Assembly (NCBI GenBank): GCA_050248155.1
Contig: JBFWSW010000017.1
Coordinates: 1 to 64,000, forward strand
Direction: 5' to 3'
Source of the DNA: VFMC01 sp050248155
Lineage (GTDB): Bacteria; Actinomycetota; Acidimicrobiia; Acidimicrobiales; Ilumatobacteraceae
DNA length: 64,000 bases
The notes below the pieces were generated by a model, which worked only from the letters and a program-made list of their open reading frames with translations, did not search any database and was not told the origin of the DNA. Positions 15,582 to 26,871 of this stretch are shown in pieces; within the stretch, counting starts at the first letter, position 1, and each line of letters starts with the position of its first letter. Both the position numbers and the translations under genes were made by a program.

Positions 15582-16543
15582 CGGCGCACGCTCGCCAACC
15601 GATCGATCGAACGCTCGGCCTCGTCGACCATCTGCTGGACCAGGTCTGCGGCGGGGACGAGGTCGTCGATCGCGCCGACTCCCTGGCCGCACGGCATGAA
15701 CTCGCGGCTGACCTCGACGTCGGTGCCCGAGGCCGAGCCGAGGTGGTTCACCCCCGCCTTCACCGAGGCGATCGCCTGCTGTGGGAACGGCTGCAGCTCG
15801 TCGGGGTGCTGGTCGTAGTGGTTGGTCCACTCGTTCCGCACGACCCGGCACGTCTTGCCCGTGTACGAACGCGAGATCACGGTGCCGTCCTCGGAAGTGG
15901 CCAGCAGCGTCTCCTTGTAGCCGTTCACGGCCCGCGCCTCCGGCGTGGCGATGAAGCGGGTGCCGATCCACACCCCGTCGGCGCCGAGCGCCAGCGACGC
16001 AGCGAGCCCGCGCCCGTCGAACAGGCCGCCGGCCGCGACGACCGGCACGCGGTCGCCCACGGCGTCGACGACCTGCGGCACGAGCGACATCGTCGCAACG
16101 AGGCCGGTGTGGCCGCCCGCCTCGGTGCCCTGCGCGACGACGAAGTCGACGCCACTCGCGACCGCGCTGACCGCGTGACGGACCTTCCCGCACATGCTGC
16201 CGACGAGGACGTTGTTCGCGTGCAACAGGTCGATCACCTCACGCGGCACCCCGAGACCGGCGACGAAGATGCTCGCGCCGCCGGAGATGACGCTCTGGAT
16301 CCCTTGCTCGACCTGCCCTGGCAGCGCGGTGAGCAGGTCGACACCGAACGGCTTCGCCGTCAGCTCGCGCACCTTGGCCATCTCCTGGGGTAGCTCGTCG
16401 GCGCTCATCGTCGATGCCCCCAGCGTGCCGATGCCGCCGGCCTCGCTCACCGCTGCGACCAGGCGGTGGTAGCTCACCCCGCCCATGCCGGCGAGCATGA
16501 TCGGGTGGTCGATGGCCAGCATGTCGGTCAGCCGAGTGCGCAT
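15578..16543 (-). CDS. Nitronate monooxygenase / 2-nitropropane dioxygenase-like flavoprotein
   Basis: A protein of 321 residues with the TIM-barrel FMN enzyme pattern: HPIMLAGMGGVSYHRLVAAVSEAGGIGTLG at the N-terminus, FVVAQGTEAGGHTG with the catalytic-region histidine, VPVVAAGGLFDGRGLAASLALGADGVWIGTRF for phosphate binding, and EWTNHY near the C-terminus. Such proteins oxidise alkyl nitronates or act as enoyl reductases of the FabK type. ACCGTA on the plus strand (TACGGT in the gene sense, 16551-16556) ends 7 nt before the ATG at 16543. It heads a coupled series with the M20 peptidase and MmcQ-like gene. Confidence 0.85.
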   Translation of the reverse strand: MRTRLTDMLAIDHPIMLAGMGGVSYHRLVAAVSEAGGIGTLGASTMSADELPQEMAKVRELTAKPFGVDLLTALPGQVEQGIQSVISGGASIFVAGLGVPREVIDLLHANNVLVGSMCGKVRHAVSAVASGVDFVVAQGTEAGGHTGLVATMSLVPQVVDAVGDRVPVVAAGGLFDGRGLAASLALGADGVWIGTRFIATPEARAVNGYKETLLATSEDGTVISRSYTGKTCRVVRNEWTNHYDQHPDELQPFPQQAIASVKAGVNHLGSASGTDVEVSREFMPCGQGVGAIDDLVPAADLVQQMVDEAERSIDRLASVRR

Positions 16544-16634
16544 GGCACGGACCGTACTCAACCCGTTCCCGTCCCCCCGACCCCAGCGCCGCACCCATCC
16601 GGGGGACTGGACGGGGGGCAGGGACTCGGATGGG

Positions 16635-17867
16635 TCAGGGGGCGTAGGCCCCGGGGCGGCGGAGGATGCGGCGGTGCCAGCGGCCGGGCGTGAGCAGCAG
16701 CGCGCGGGGTTCGTCCTCGAACATCCAGCGAGCGAAGTTGCGGCGCGTCCACGCGTTGGCGCCGATGATCCGCACGGCGCCGCGCGCACCTCGGCGGTGG
16801 GCCAGCACGCGCGACAGCAGCGCCGACATGCGGTGGTCGGCGACGAGGTGCCGGCGGACCTCGGTCTCGTACCGGGCGCGCACGACGTCGGCCTGCAGCG
16901 CGCCGGTCGCGAGGAGTGCTTCGGCGGCCAGCCGGCCGGTCAACAGCGCCTGCCCGATGCCTTCTCCTGTCATGGTGTCGCTGGCCCGTGCTGCATCGCC
17001 GACGAACAGCACCCGTCCCGATGTGAGCACTGCCCGGTCGATGCCGCACGGGATGGGCCATGCGGTGTGCCGATCCTCGAGCTCGACATCCGCACCGAGC
17101 GCCTCGACGACGTGTGGCCGCGTCAGCAGCTCGGCCCACAGCGCCTTCATGTCCTGGACCTTGCGCACGCCGTCGCGCTGCACGCCGAACCCGATGTTCA
17201 CCCGGCCGGCGGGCAACGGGAAGCTCCACATGTAGCCGGGCAGGAGCTCGGGTTCGAACCACACGTACAGCCGGTTCGCCGCAGGGCCGGTCACATGGCG
17301 TGCGTACTGGCGGAACGCGTGCCACTCTCCGAGGTAGCCCGGCTCGGCGAGACCCAGGAGCTTGCGCGTCGGTGACCACATGCCGTCCGCGGCGATGACG
17401 TACCGGGTCTCGACGCGGCCCACCCCGTCGATCTCGACCGAGACGGTGTCGTGATCGTCGTCGACGTCGCCGTCGATGGCGTCGAGCCCGTGACCGTCCC
17501 ACACCGTCGCGCCCGCGGCTCGCGCGAGATCGACCAGCGCTGCGTCGAGCTCGCGTCGAGGTGTGGTCGCGGCGAACATCCCCTGCCCGGTCGGCAGCGG
17601 CACGCGCACCTCGCGGCCCGAGGGCGATCGCAGCCATGCAGCGTCGACGACCTGCCAGTTGGGCACGGCCGCCGGGTCGAGCCCCAGCGACTCGAGCTCG
17701 CGCAGGGCGAGGGTGGTGAGACCGTCGCCGCAGCACTTGTCGCGGGGGAAGGTCGCCTTGTCCGCGACCAGCACGGACCGGCCGGCACGAGCCAGCAACG
17801 TGGCGGCTGCCGAGCCGGCGGGACCGGCGCCGACCACGACGACATCGGCGGTACGGGCTCGACTCAT
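16635..17867 (-). CDS. Geranylgeranyl reductase family FAD-dependent oxidoreductase
   Basis: A protein of 410 residues. It has an N-terminal Rossmann FAD motif (VVVVGAGPAGSAAATLLARAG) with an E/D-type continuation, FPRDKCCGDGLT (the family's substrate-side cysteine motif), and GRVLFVGDAARASDTMTGEGIGQAL, the second FAD motif. The family saturates isoprenoid chains of lipids, menaquinone or carotenoids, and related members are halogenase-like hydroxylases. Menaquinone or lipid side-chain reduction is plausible. AGGCTA (TAGCCT in the gene sense, 17877-17882) ends 9 nt before the ATG. The SDR gene is divergent. Confidence 0.85.
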   Translation of the reverse strand: MSRARTADVVVVGAGPAGSAAATLLARAGRSVLVADKATFPRDKCCGDGLTTLALRELESLGLDPAAVPNWQVVDAAWLRSPSGREVRVPLPTGQGMFAATTPRRELDAALVDLARAAGATVWDGHGLDAIDGDVDDDHDTVSVEIDGVGRVETRYVIAADGMWSPTRKLLGLAEPGYLGEWHAFRQYARHVTGPAANRLYVWFEPELLPGYMWSFPLPAGRVNIGFGVQRDGVRKVQDMKALWAELLTRPHVVEALGADVELEDRHTAWPIPCGIDRAVLTSGRVLFVGDAARASDTMTGEGIGQALLTGRLAAEALLATGALQADVVRARYETEVRRHLVADHRMSALLSRVLAHRRGARGAVRIIGANAWTRRNFARWMFEDEPRALLLTPGRWHRRILRRPGAYAP

Positions 17868-17952
17868 CGGGGTTGCAGGCTATGCCCGAGCCGAGCTGAC
17901 CGGCCCCCGTCGACTGGCGGTCGCCTGGGGGCAGCACCTTATGATGCGCCAC

Positions 17953-18873
17953 ATGACCAAGCTGTGTGAAGGACGCGTCGCGATCGTGACAGGGGCAGGC
18001 CGAGGGATCGGCCGCGAACACGCCTTGAGCCTCGCGGCTCACGGAGCCAAGGTGGTCGTCAACGACCTCGGTGGCAACGTCGACGGTTCCGGCGGCGACC
18101 TCAGCCCCGCGCAGATGGTGGTCGAGGAGATCAAGGGCATGGGTGGCGAAGCCGTCGCGAACGGCGACAGCGTCTCGTCCTGGGAAGGCGCGCAACGGCT
18201 GATCAACACCGCGATCGAGACGTTCGGCGATCTCCACGTGGTGGTCAACAACGCAGGCATCCTGCGCGACCGCGTGCTCGCCAACATGACCGAGGAAGAG
18301 TGGGACGCAGTCATCAACGTGCACCTGAAGGGCACGTTCGCTCCCAGCCGGTGGGCGGCCGCGTACTGGCGCGAGCAGTCGAAGGCGGGCACGACCGTCG
18401 ACGGCCGCATCATCAACACCACGTCCGTCAGCGGCATCTACGGCAACCCGGGTCAGACCAACTACGGGGCAGCCAAGGCCGGCATCGCCGCGTTCACGAA
18501 CATCGCCGCTCTCGAGTTGGCGCGCTACGGGGTGACGGTCAACGCCGTCGGCCCGGTTGCGCTCACGCGGATGACCGAGGGGCTCGGACCGGCACCCGAG
18601 ACCGACGAGGAGCGCGAGATGCGCTCGCCACGATGGATCGCGCCGATCGTCACATGGCTCGCCTCAGCCGAGTCGAAGGGCGTCACCGGTCGCGTGTTCG
18701 AGGCGAGCGGTCAGGTCCTGGCCGTCGCCGAGGGCTGGGTCCGCGGTCCGGAGCACGCACCTGTCGACGATCCCACACAGCTCGGGCCGATCGTCGCCGA
18801 GCTCGTGGCGAAGGCGCGGAAGAACTCGGGAATGGATGGTCGCCCCGGGTCGTGGCCCCAGCCGCGCGACTGA
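17953..18873 (+). CDS. Short-chain dehydrogenase (hydroxyacyl-CoA / 17-beta-HSD4 type)
   Basis: A protein of 306 residues with the SDR motifs: VAIVTGAGRGIGREHAL (cofactor binding), VNDLGGNVDGSG, VVNNAGILRD, the catalytic serine in INTTSVSGIYGN, and YGAAKAG. The long loop and the HALSLAAHGAKVVVNDLGG wording match the dehydrogenase domain of peroxisomal multifunctional enzyme type 2 and its actinobacterial relatives in fatty acid and sterol side-chain oxidation. TATGAT at 17940-17945 ends 7 nt before ATG 17953, favouring it over upstream ATGs at 17941 and 17944. The matching hydratase gene follows 51 bp later. Confidence 0.88.
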   Translation: MTKLCEGRVAIVTGAGRGIGREHALSLAAHGAKVVVNDLGGNVDGSGGDLSPAQMVVEEIKGMGGEAVANGDSVSSWEGAQRLINTAIETFGDLHVVVNNAGILRDRVLANMTEEEWDAVINVHLKGTFAPSRWAAAYWREQSKAGTTVDGRIINTTSVSGIYGNPGQTNYGAAKAGIAAFTNIAALELARYGVTVNAVGPVALTRMTEGLGPAPETDEEREMRSPRWIAPIVTWLASAESKGVTGRVFEASGQVLAVAEGWVRGPEHAPVDDPTQLGPIVAELVAKARKNSGMDGRPGSWPQPRD

Positions 18874-18924
18874 CACCCCCGAGCCGGCTCGAACGAGCCG
18901 TGCCCCGTCGGGCATGATCGGGTC

Positions 18925-19776
18925 ATGCCACTGAACCCAGATGCCGTCGGTGCCGTCGGAGACGTCCGCACCATCTCGTGGACCTCCAAGGATGCCCTGC
19001 TGTACGCCGTCGGAATCGGCGCAGGGCAGAACGAGCTGCCGTTCACGACCGAGAACACCCAGGACACCCCTCAGGTGGTGTACCCGACCTTCGCCGTCGT
19101 CGCCGGATCGGGCAGTCGGTCGGCGGGTGTGAGCGCGTTGAGCCACATCGGGACGTTCAACCTGGCGATGCTGGTGCACGGTTCACAGGCGGTCACCTTG
19201 CACCGACCGATCCCGGTCGAGGCCACAGCCACGTCGCAGGACCGAGTCGTGGCCATGTACGACAAGGGCAAGGCGGCGGTCGTCGTGATGGAAGCGGACG
19301 TGAAGCTCGAGTCCGGCGAGCCCCTCTGGACCACCCGATCCTCGATGTTCATCCGTGGTGAGGGCGGCTGGGGTGGTGATCGTGGGCCGTCCGGTCCGCA
19401 GAACGAGCCGCCCGCGTCGGCTCCCGATCACGAGGTGACGCTGCAGACCTCGCCAGATCAGGCCTTCGTCTACCGCCTCTCGGGTGACCGCAACCCGTTG
19501 CACACCGACCCTGCCTTCGCGGCGTTGGGTGGCTTCGACCGCCCGATCCTCCACGGGCTGTGCACGTACGGCTTCACCGGCCGAGCGCTCCTCGGCGCGC
19601 TGTGCGACGACGACGTCACACGGTTCCACCACATCGAGGGCCGCTTCTCGTCACCCGTGATGCCCGGCGACGCCCTCACCATCCGCGCCTGGCGCACCGG
19701 CGACGGCGAAGCCGTCTTCACCACCAGCGTCGGCGACCGCGTGGTCATCGACCAAGGGGCCGTGAAGTTCGGGTAG
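18925..19776 (+). CDS. MaoC-type (R)-specific enoyl-CoA hydratase 2
   Basis: A protein of 283 residues with two hot-dog domains. The N-terminal one (to about 150) is degenerate. The C-terminal one carries the hydratase 2 motif YRLSGDRNPLHTDPAFA followed by FDRPILHGLCTYG, with the catalytic aspartate and histidine. It hydrates trans-2-enoyl-CoA to (R)-3-hydroxyacyl-CoA. With the SDR gene just upstream it rebuilds as separate proteins the hydratase and dehydrogenase parts of multifunctional enzyme type 2. A short gap and same strand suggest one transcript. Confidence 0.88.
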   Translation: MPLNPDAVGAVGDVRTISWTSKDALLYAVGIGAGQNELPFTTENTQDTPQVVYPTFAVVAGSGSRSAGVSALSHIGTFNLAMLVHGSQAVTLHRPIPVEATATSQDRVVAMYDKGKAAVVVMEADVKLESGEPLWTTRSSMFIRGEGGWGGDRGPSGPQNEPPASAPDHEVTLQTSPDQAFVYRLSGDRNPLHTDPAFAALGGFDRPILHGLCTYGFTGRALLGALCDDDVTRFHHIEGRFSSPVMPGDALTIRAWRTGDGEAVFTTSVGDRVVIDQGAVKFG

Positions 19777-19794
19777 TCGACCAGACCGCTCCGA

Positions 19795-21579
19795 TCATTC
19801 GACCGAACGGAGCGAGCGCAGCGAGCGAGAGAGGTCGACGACCACGTTCGCCAACTCGACATCGCGGCGTTCGCCTGATCGGCGGTCCTTCACCTCGACG
19901 ACGCCGTCGGCCAGGCCGCGGCCGACCACGACGATGGTGGGGACGCCGAGCAGGTCGGCGTCGTTGAACTTGATGCCGGGTGACACGCCGACTCGGTCGT
20001 CGATGAGCACTCGCAGCCCGGCGGCCTCGCAGTCGGCGGCCAGCTGTTCGGCCGCGGGCAACTGCGGGTCGCCTGCCTTGCCGGTCGCCACGATGTGGAC
20101 GTCGGCGGGGGACACCTCGCGGGGCCACACCAGACCCCGATCGTCGCAGTTGAGCTCGGCGATGGCTCCGACCGCGCGCGACACGCCGATGCCGTAGGAA
20201 CCCATGGTGACGACCCGGGACTTGCCGTTCTGGTCGAGGACGGTGAGCCCCAGCGCTTCTGCGTACTTGCGGCCCAACTGGAAGATGTGGCCGATCTCGA
20301 TCCCACGCGCGATCTCGAGGGTGCCGCCGCAGCGTGGGCACGGATCACCGTCGAGCACCTCGGCGGCTTCGATGATGCCGTCCGGCGTGAAGTCACGACC
20401 GACGGTGAGGTCGAAGACGTGACGCCCGGGCTGGTCGGCGCCGGTGATCCACCGGGTTCCGTCGACGATCCGTGGGTCGACCACGTACCGGATGCCTGCA
20501 GGCTTCGATTCCCCGAGCGCGCCCGGTCCGATGTAGCCCTTGGCGAGCAGCGGCTGCCGGGCGAAGTCCTCCTCGGTGAACGGTTCGATCTCGGCCGGCG
20601 ACACCTGCGCTTCGAGCCGCTTCATGTCGACCTCGCGGTCGCCGGGCACGCCGATCGCGAGCGGGGTGACGGTGCCGTCGGGATGGCGCAGCTTGACGAT
20701 GAGGTTCTTCAGGGTGTCGGCCGCCGTCCAGTCGCGGTCGGGCCGGCGCAGGTCGGCGCGGGCGTTCATGAGGTCGACAAGGGTCTGGATGGTCGGTGTG
20801 TCGGGGGTGTCGTGCACGACGGCGGGCGGCACCTCATCGAAGGGAACGGGCGCCGGGGGAGCGACCTGGACGGCTTCGGTGTTCGCCGCGTAGTCGCAGT
20901 TCGTGCAGCGGACGTAGGTGTCCTCACCCACCTCGAGCGGTGCGAGGAACTCCTCGCTCGCCGAGCCGCCCATGGCGCCGCTCATCGCCGACACGATCAC
21001 GTACGGCATCCCGAGCCGGTCGAAGGTGCGCTGGTACGCAGCGCGGTGCTTGTCGTAGTTCGCCTGCAGCCCGTCGTCGTCGAGGTCGAAGCTGTAGCTG
21101 TCCTTCATGCTGAACTCGCGGCCGCGCAGCAGACCGGCGCGCGGGCGGGCCTCGTCGCGGAACTTCCACTGGATCTGGTAGATGACGAGCGGCAGGTCCT
21201 TGTAGCTGCTGTAGAGGTCCTTGACCAGCAGCGTGAACATCTCCTCGTGCGTGGGAGCGAGCAGCATGTCGGCGCCCCGCCGGTCCTTGAGACGGAACAG
21301 GTTGTCGCCGTAGTCGGTCCAGCGCCCGCTGAGCTCGTAGGGCTCGCGGGGGAGCAGACCGGGGAAGTGGACCTCCTGGAAGCCCTCGCGGTCCATCTCC
21401 TCGCGGATGATCCGCTCGACGTTGCGGAACACGATCCAGCCGAGTGGCAGCCACGTGAAGCCGCCCGGGGCCGCACGGCGGATGTAGCTGCCGCGGACCA
21501 GCAGGCGGTGGCTCGCCACCTCGGCGTCGACCGGGTCCTCGCGCAGCGTCCGGACGAAGAGGGTGGAGAGGCGCAGCAT
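19795..21579 (-). CDS. proS: Prolyl-tRNA synthetase
   Basis: A protein of 594 residues of the bacterial-type enzyme. It has class II motif 1 around RNVERIIREEMDREGFQEVHFP, motif 2 in QIQWKFRDEARPRAGLLRGREFSMKDSYSFD, an inserted editing domain (about 220-390, with DWTAADTLKNLIVKLRHPDG and EEDFARQPLLAKGYIGPG), motif 3 at MGSYGIGVSRAVGAIAE, and the anticodon-binding domain at the end. It charges tRNA-Pro with proline. TAGCCT in the gene sense at 21589-21594 ends 9 nt before the ATG. It is divergent from the rimP-nusA cluster. Confidence 0.95.
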   Translation of the reverse strand: MLRLSTLFVRTLREDPVDAEVASHRLLVRGSYIRRAAPGGFTWLPLGWIVFRNVERIIREEMDREGFQEVHFPGLLPREPYELSGRWTDYGDNLFRLKDRRGADMLLAPTHEEMFTLLVKDLYSSYKDLPLVIYQIQWKFRDEARPRAGLLRGREFSMKDSYSFDLDDDGLQANYDKHRAAYQRTFDRLGMPYVIVSAMSGAMGGSASEEFLAPLEVGEDTYVRCTNCDYAANTEAVQVAPPAPVPFDEVPPAVVHDTPDTPTIQTLVDLMNARADLRRPDRDWTAADTLKNLIVKLRHPDGTVTPLAIGVPGDREVDMKRLEAQVSPAEIEPFTEEDFARQPLLAKGYIGPGALGESKPAGIRYVVDPRIVDGTRWITGADQPGRHVFDLTVGRDFTPDGIIEAAEVLDGDPCPRCGGTLEIARGIEIGHIFQLGRKYAEALGLTVLDQNGKSRVVTMGSYGIGVSRAVGAIAELNCDDRGLVWPREVSPADVHIVATGKAGDPQLPAAEQLAADCEAAGLRVLIDDRVGVSPGIKFNDADLLGVPTIVVVGRGLADGVVEVKDRRSGERRDVELANVVVDLSRSLRSLRSVE

Positions 21580-21621
21580 CGGGCGTGGAGGCTACCGGGC
21601 CCCATCTGGGCACTCGGCAGT

Positions 21622-21627
21622 TATACT
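21622..21627 (+). promoter_or_regulatory. Probable -10 element for the rimP-nusA cluster
   Basis: TATACT, close to the TATAAT consensus, lies in the proS-rimP gap with no clear -35. It would give a leader of about 120 nt before rimP, unlike the leaderless pattern at most genes here, and the leader contains the hairpin at 21656-21685. Confidence 0.5.
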
Positions 21628-21655
21628 CACCCGAGTCCTTGAGTTCATCGAACCG

Positions 21656-21690
21656 AAGGCGTGGGCCCTCCAAGGTCCACGCCTTCTTGT
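21656..21690 (+). terminator. Hairpin with short U-rich tail in the rimP leader
   Basis: A 12-bp stem (21656-21667 with 21674-21685, one G-U pair) with a 6-nt loop is followed by CTTGT. In the leader of the nusA cluster it looks like a transcription attenuator. NusA-containing operons are autoregulated by attenuation in some bacteria, so feedback control is plausible but not shown. Confidence 0.5.
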
Positions 21691-21754
21691 CTGATGGGCC
21701 CCGGGTCACAGCGAGCAACACGGCACCGAACGACAGGAACGGAAGGAGGCGAAC

Positions 21755-22333
21755 ATGAGCGACGCGATCGTCGAGCGGGTCACGCGCATGATCGCGCCCC
21801 TCATCCGCGACCTGCAGCTCGACCTCTACGACGTCGAGTTCCGGGGCGGTACCCTGCGCATCGCCGTCGACACCCCTGCCGGTTCACCGAGCGGGGTCGA
21901 CATCGACACGCTGGCGCTCGTCACCCGCATGATCTCGCGCGACTTCGACCACGACGACCCGATGCCGGGGCACTACACCCTCGAGGTCACGAGCCCCGGG
22001 CTCGAGCGCTCGCTGCGCACGCCGGCGCACTTCCAGCGCGAGATCGGCAAGCAGGTGGCGATCCGTCTGCGCGACACCGCCGGCACCGATCGCCGGGTGC
22101 AGGGCACGCTGGTGGCTGCCGACGACTCGACGATCACCGTGCGGACCGACGAGCAGGCCGAGCGCGTCATCGAGCACGCACAGATCGACCGGGCCAAGAC
22201 GGTGTTCGTCTGGGGCCCTGCGCCCAAGCCCGGCAAGCAGCCCCGCAGCGCCAAGCAGCCCGCGACGGGCAAGCACGGGCGCGCCGGCGCGTCCACATCC
22301 GTCCCGTCATCCGCCGAGCAGGAGGCGTCATGA
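21755..22333 (+). CDS. rimP: Ribosome maturation factor RimP
   Basis: A protein of 192 residues. The N-terminal RimP domain is recognisable from LDLYDVEFRGGTLRIAVDTP and the SPGLERSLRTPAHFQREIGKQV block, followed by the SH3-like C-terminal domain. The tail from about residue 155 is basic and low-complexity. RimP assists late assembly of the 30S subunit. The start is preceded by GGAAGGAGGCGAAC, a strong ribosome binding site. Its stop overlaps the nusA ATG (ATGA), the standard actinobacterial order. Confidence 0.92.
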   Translation: MSDAIVERVTRMIAPLIRDLQLDLYDVEFRGGTLRIAVDTPAGSPSGVDIDTLALVTRMISRDFDHDDPMPGHYTLEVTSPGLERSLRTPAHFQREIGKQVAIRLRDTAGTDRRVQGTLVAADDSTITVRTDEQAERVIEHAQIDRAKTVFVWGPAPKPGKQPRSAKQPATGKHGRAGASTSVPSSAEQEAS

Positions 22334-23577
22334 GCAGTCTCGACATGGCCGAAGCAGTCCGCATGTTGGCGAACGAGAAGAACATCTCGGTCGACACGCT
22401 GTTGCACGTGCTGGTCGACGCGCTGGCCACCGCGTACAAGCGCCGCCCCGGCGCTGCCGAAGAGGTCGTCGTCGAGGTCAACCCCGACACCCTCGAGTTC
22501 ACGTTCACGGCATACGACGTCGACGAGGACGGGCTGTGGATCAACGAGCGCGACGACACCCCTCGCAAGGAGGAGATGGGTCGCATCGCCGCCCAGACCT
22601 TCCGCCAGGTGATGGGCCAGCGCATCCGCGAGGCCGAGCGCGACCGCAAGTTCGAGGAGTACGCGAACCGCGAGGGCGACATCGTCACGGGCATCATCCA
22701 GCAGACCGATGCCCGCTACACCCTGCTCGATCTGGGCCGGGTCGAGAGCCTGCTGCCGCAGGCCGAGCAGGTGCCGTTCGAGCGTCCGGAGCCCGGCTCG
22801 AGGGTGAAGGCCTACATCGTCGAGGTCCGCAAGACCGCCAAGGGGCCCCAGATCGTCGTCAGCCGCACGCATCCCGGCCTCATCAAGCGCCTCTTCGAGC
22901 TCGAGGTGCCCGAGATCGCCGACGGCATCGTCGAGATCAAGGCCTGCGCTCGCGAACCAGGGCATCGCACGAAGATCGCCGTCTGGAGCAACGACCACAA
23001 CGTCGACCCGGTCGGTGCGTGCGTCGGCGCCCGCGGCGGCCGCGTCCGCATGGTGGTCAACGAGCTGCGCGGCGAGAAGATCGACATCGTCCCCTTCAGC
23101 GAGGACCTGGCCGACTTCGTGGCCAAGGCGCTCTCGCCGGCCAAGGTGAAAGAGGTGATCATCAGCGAGGACGGCACGCAAGCAGACGTCATCGTCCCCG
23201 ATCACCAGCTCAGCCTGGCCATCGGCAAGGAGGGCCAGAACGCCCGCCTCGCGGCCCGCCTCACCGGCGTGCGCATCGACATCCGCGGCGAGACCCAGCA
23301 CGTCGAGGGCCCGGACGAGGCGGAGTACGAAGAGGGCGAGTGGGTCGAGAACGCCGAGGGGGTCATGGAGTTCCGAGCCGCCGACGGCTCCGTGGTCAGC
23401 GCAGCCGAGTGGAACGAGCAGGTTGCGGGCGAATCCGCGCCGGAGGGCACGGCCGAGTCGGCTGCTCCCGCCGATACGGTCGAGGACGACACGAGCCAGA
23501 GTGGCTCGGCACCTGGCGAGAGCCCACAGGAGCAGGGCGACACCAACGAGGAGGGTGGCGACGAAGCGAGCAGTTGA
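22330..23577 (+). CDS. nusA: Transcription termination/antitermination factor NusA
   Basis: A protein of 415 residues. It has an N-terminal RNA polymerase-binding domain (to about 110), an S1 domain (about 115-190, GDIVTGIIQQTDARYTLLDLG), then KH1 and KH2 (GACVGARGGRVRMVVNELRGEKIDIV and LSLAIGKEGQNARLAARLTG). From about residue 335 an acidic Glu/Asp/Ser-rich tail replaces the repeats found in proteobacterial NusA. It binds RNA polymerase and nascent RNA to control pausing and termination. It is translationally coupled to rimP. Confidence 0.95.
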   Translation: MSSLDMAEAVRMLANEKNISVDTLLHVLVDALATAYKRRPGAAEEVVVEVNPDTLEFTFTAYDVDEDGLWINERDDTPRKEEMGRIAAQTFRQVMGQRIREAERDRKFEEYANREGDIVTGIIQQTDARYTLLDLGRVESLLPQAEQVPFERPEPGSRVKAYIVEVRKTAKGPQIVVSRTHPGLIKRLFELEVPEIADGIVEIKACAREPGHRTKIAVWSNDHNVDPVGACVGARGGRVRMVVNELRGEKIDIVPFSEDLADFVAKALSPAKVKEVIISEDGTQADVIVPDHQLSLAIGKEGQNARLAARLTGVRIDIRGETQHVEGPDEAEYEEGEWVENAEGVMEFRAADGSVVSAAEWNEQVAGESAPEGTAESAAPADTVEDDTSQSGSAPGESPQEQGDTNEEGGDEASS

Positions 23578-23596
23578 CCGAACCGAGCGCCAACCG

Positions 23597-23896
23597 ATGC
23601 GCACCTGCGTCGGTTGTCGCACCACGCTGCCGATCGATCGGCTCACCCGGTGCGTGCTCGCACCAGGGGGTGTCGTGATCAGCCGGACGGCGCCGGGCCG
23701 CGGAGCATGGTTGTGCTCGGCGGCCTGCATCGCTCCGGCGATCCGCAAGCGTGGGTTCGAGCGAGCATGGCGACGTCCGATCCCGGATGGCGCGCTCGCC
23801 GACCTCCCCAACGCATTCGAATCCACCCACCAGAACATGGAACACTGGTCGGTCGCCGGAACGGGTTCCGGCTCGCCGACGCCAACGAAAGGCTGA
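23597..23896 (+). CDS. ylxR: YlxR/RnpM family RNA-binding protein
   Basis: A protein of about 99 residues between nusA and infB, the usual place of this family. The family motif MRTCVGCRTTLP is at the N-terminus, and GRGAWLCSAACIAPAIRKRGFERAWRR follows. In Bacillus the homologue binds RNase P RNA. ATG 23597 puts the motif at the very start; an in-frame GTG at 23555 would overlap nusA. The last 25 residues are low-complexity and probably disordered. Confidence 0.85.
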   Translation: MRTCVGCRTTLPIDRLTRCVLAPGGVVISRTAPGRGAWLCSAACIAPAIRKRGFERAWRRPIPDGALADLPNAFESTHQNMEHWSVAGTGSGSPTPTKG

Positions 23897-23902
23897 ATCA
23901 GT

Positions 23903-26818
<2,916 letters not shown>

Positions 26819-26871
26819 CGCCACCCCATCGGTCGGTTTCATGTCGAGACGCTGCGGATAGCGTCGGGCAC

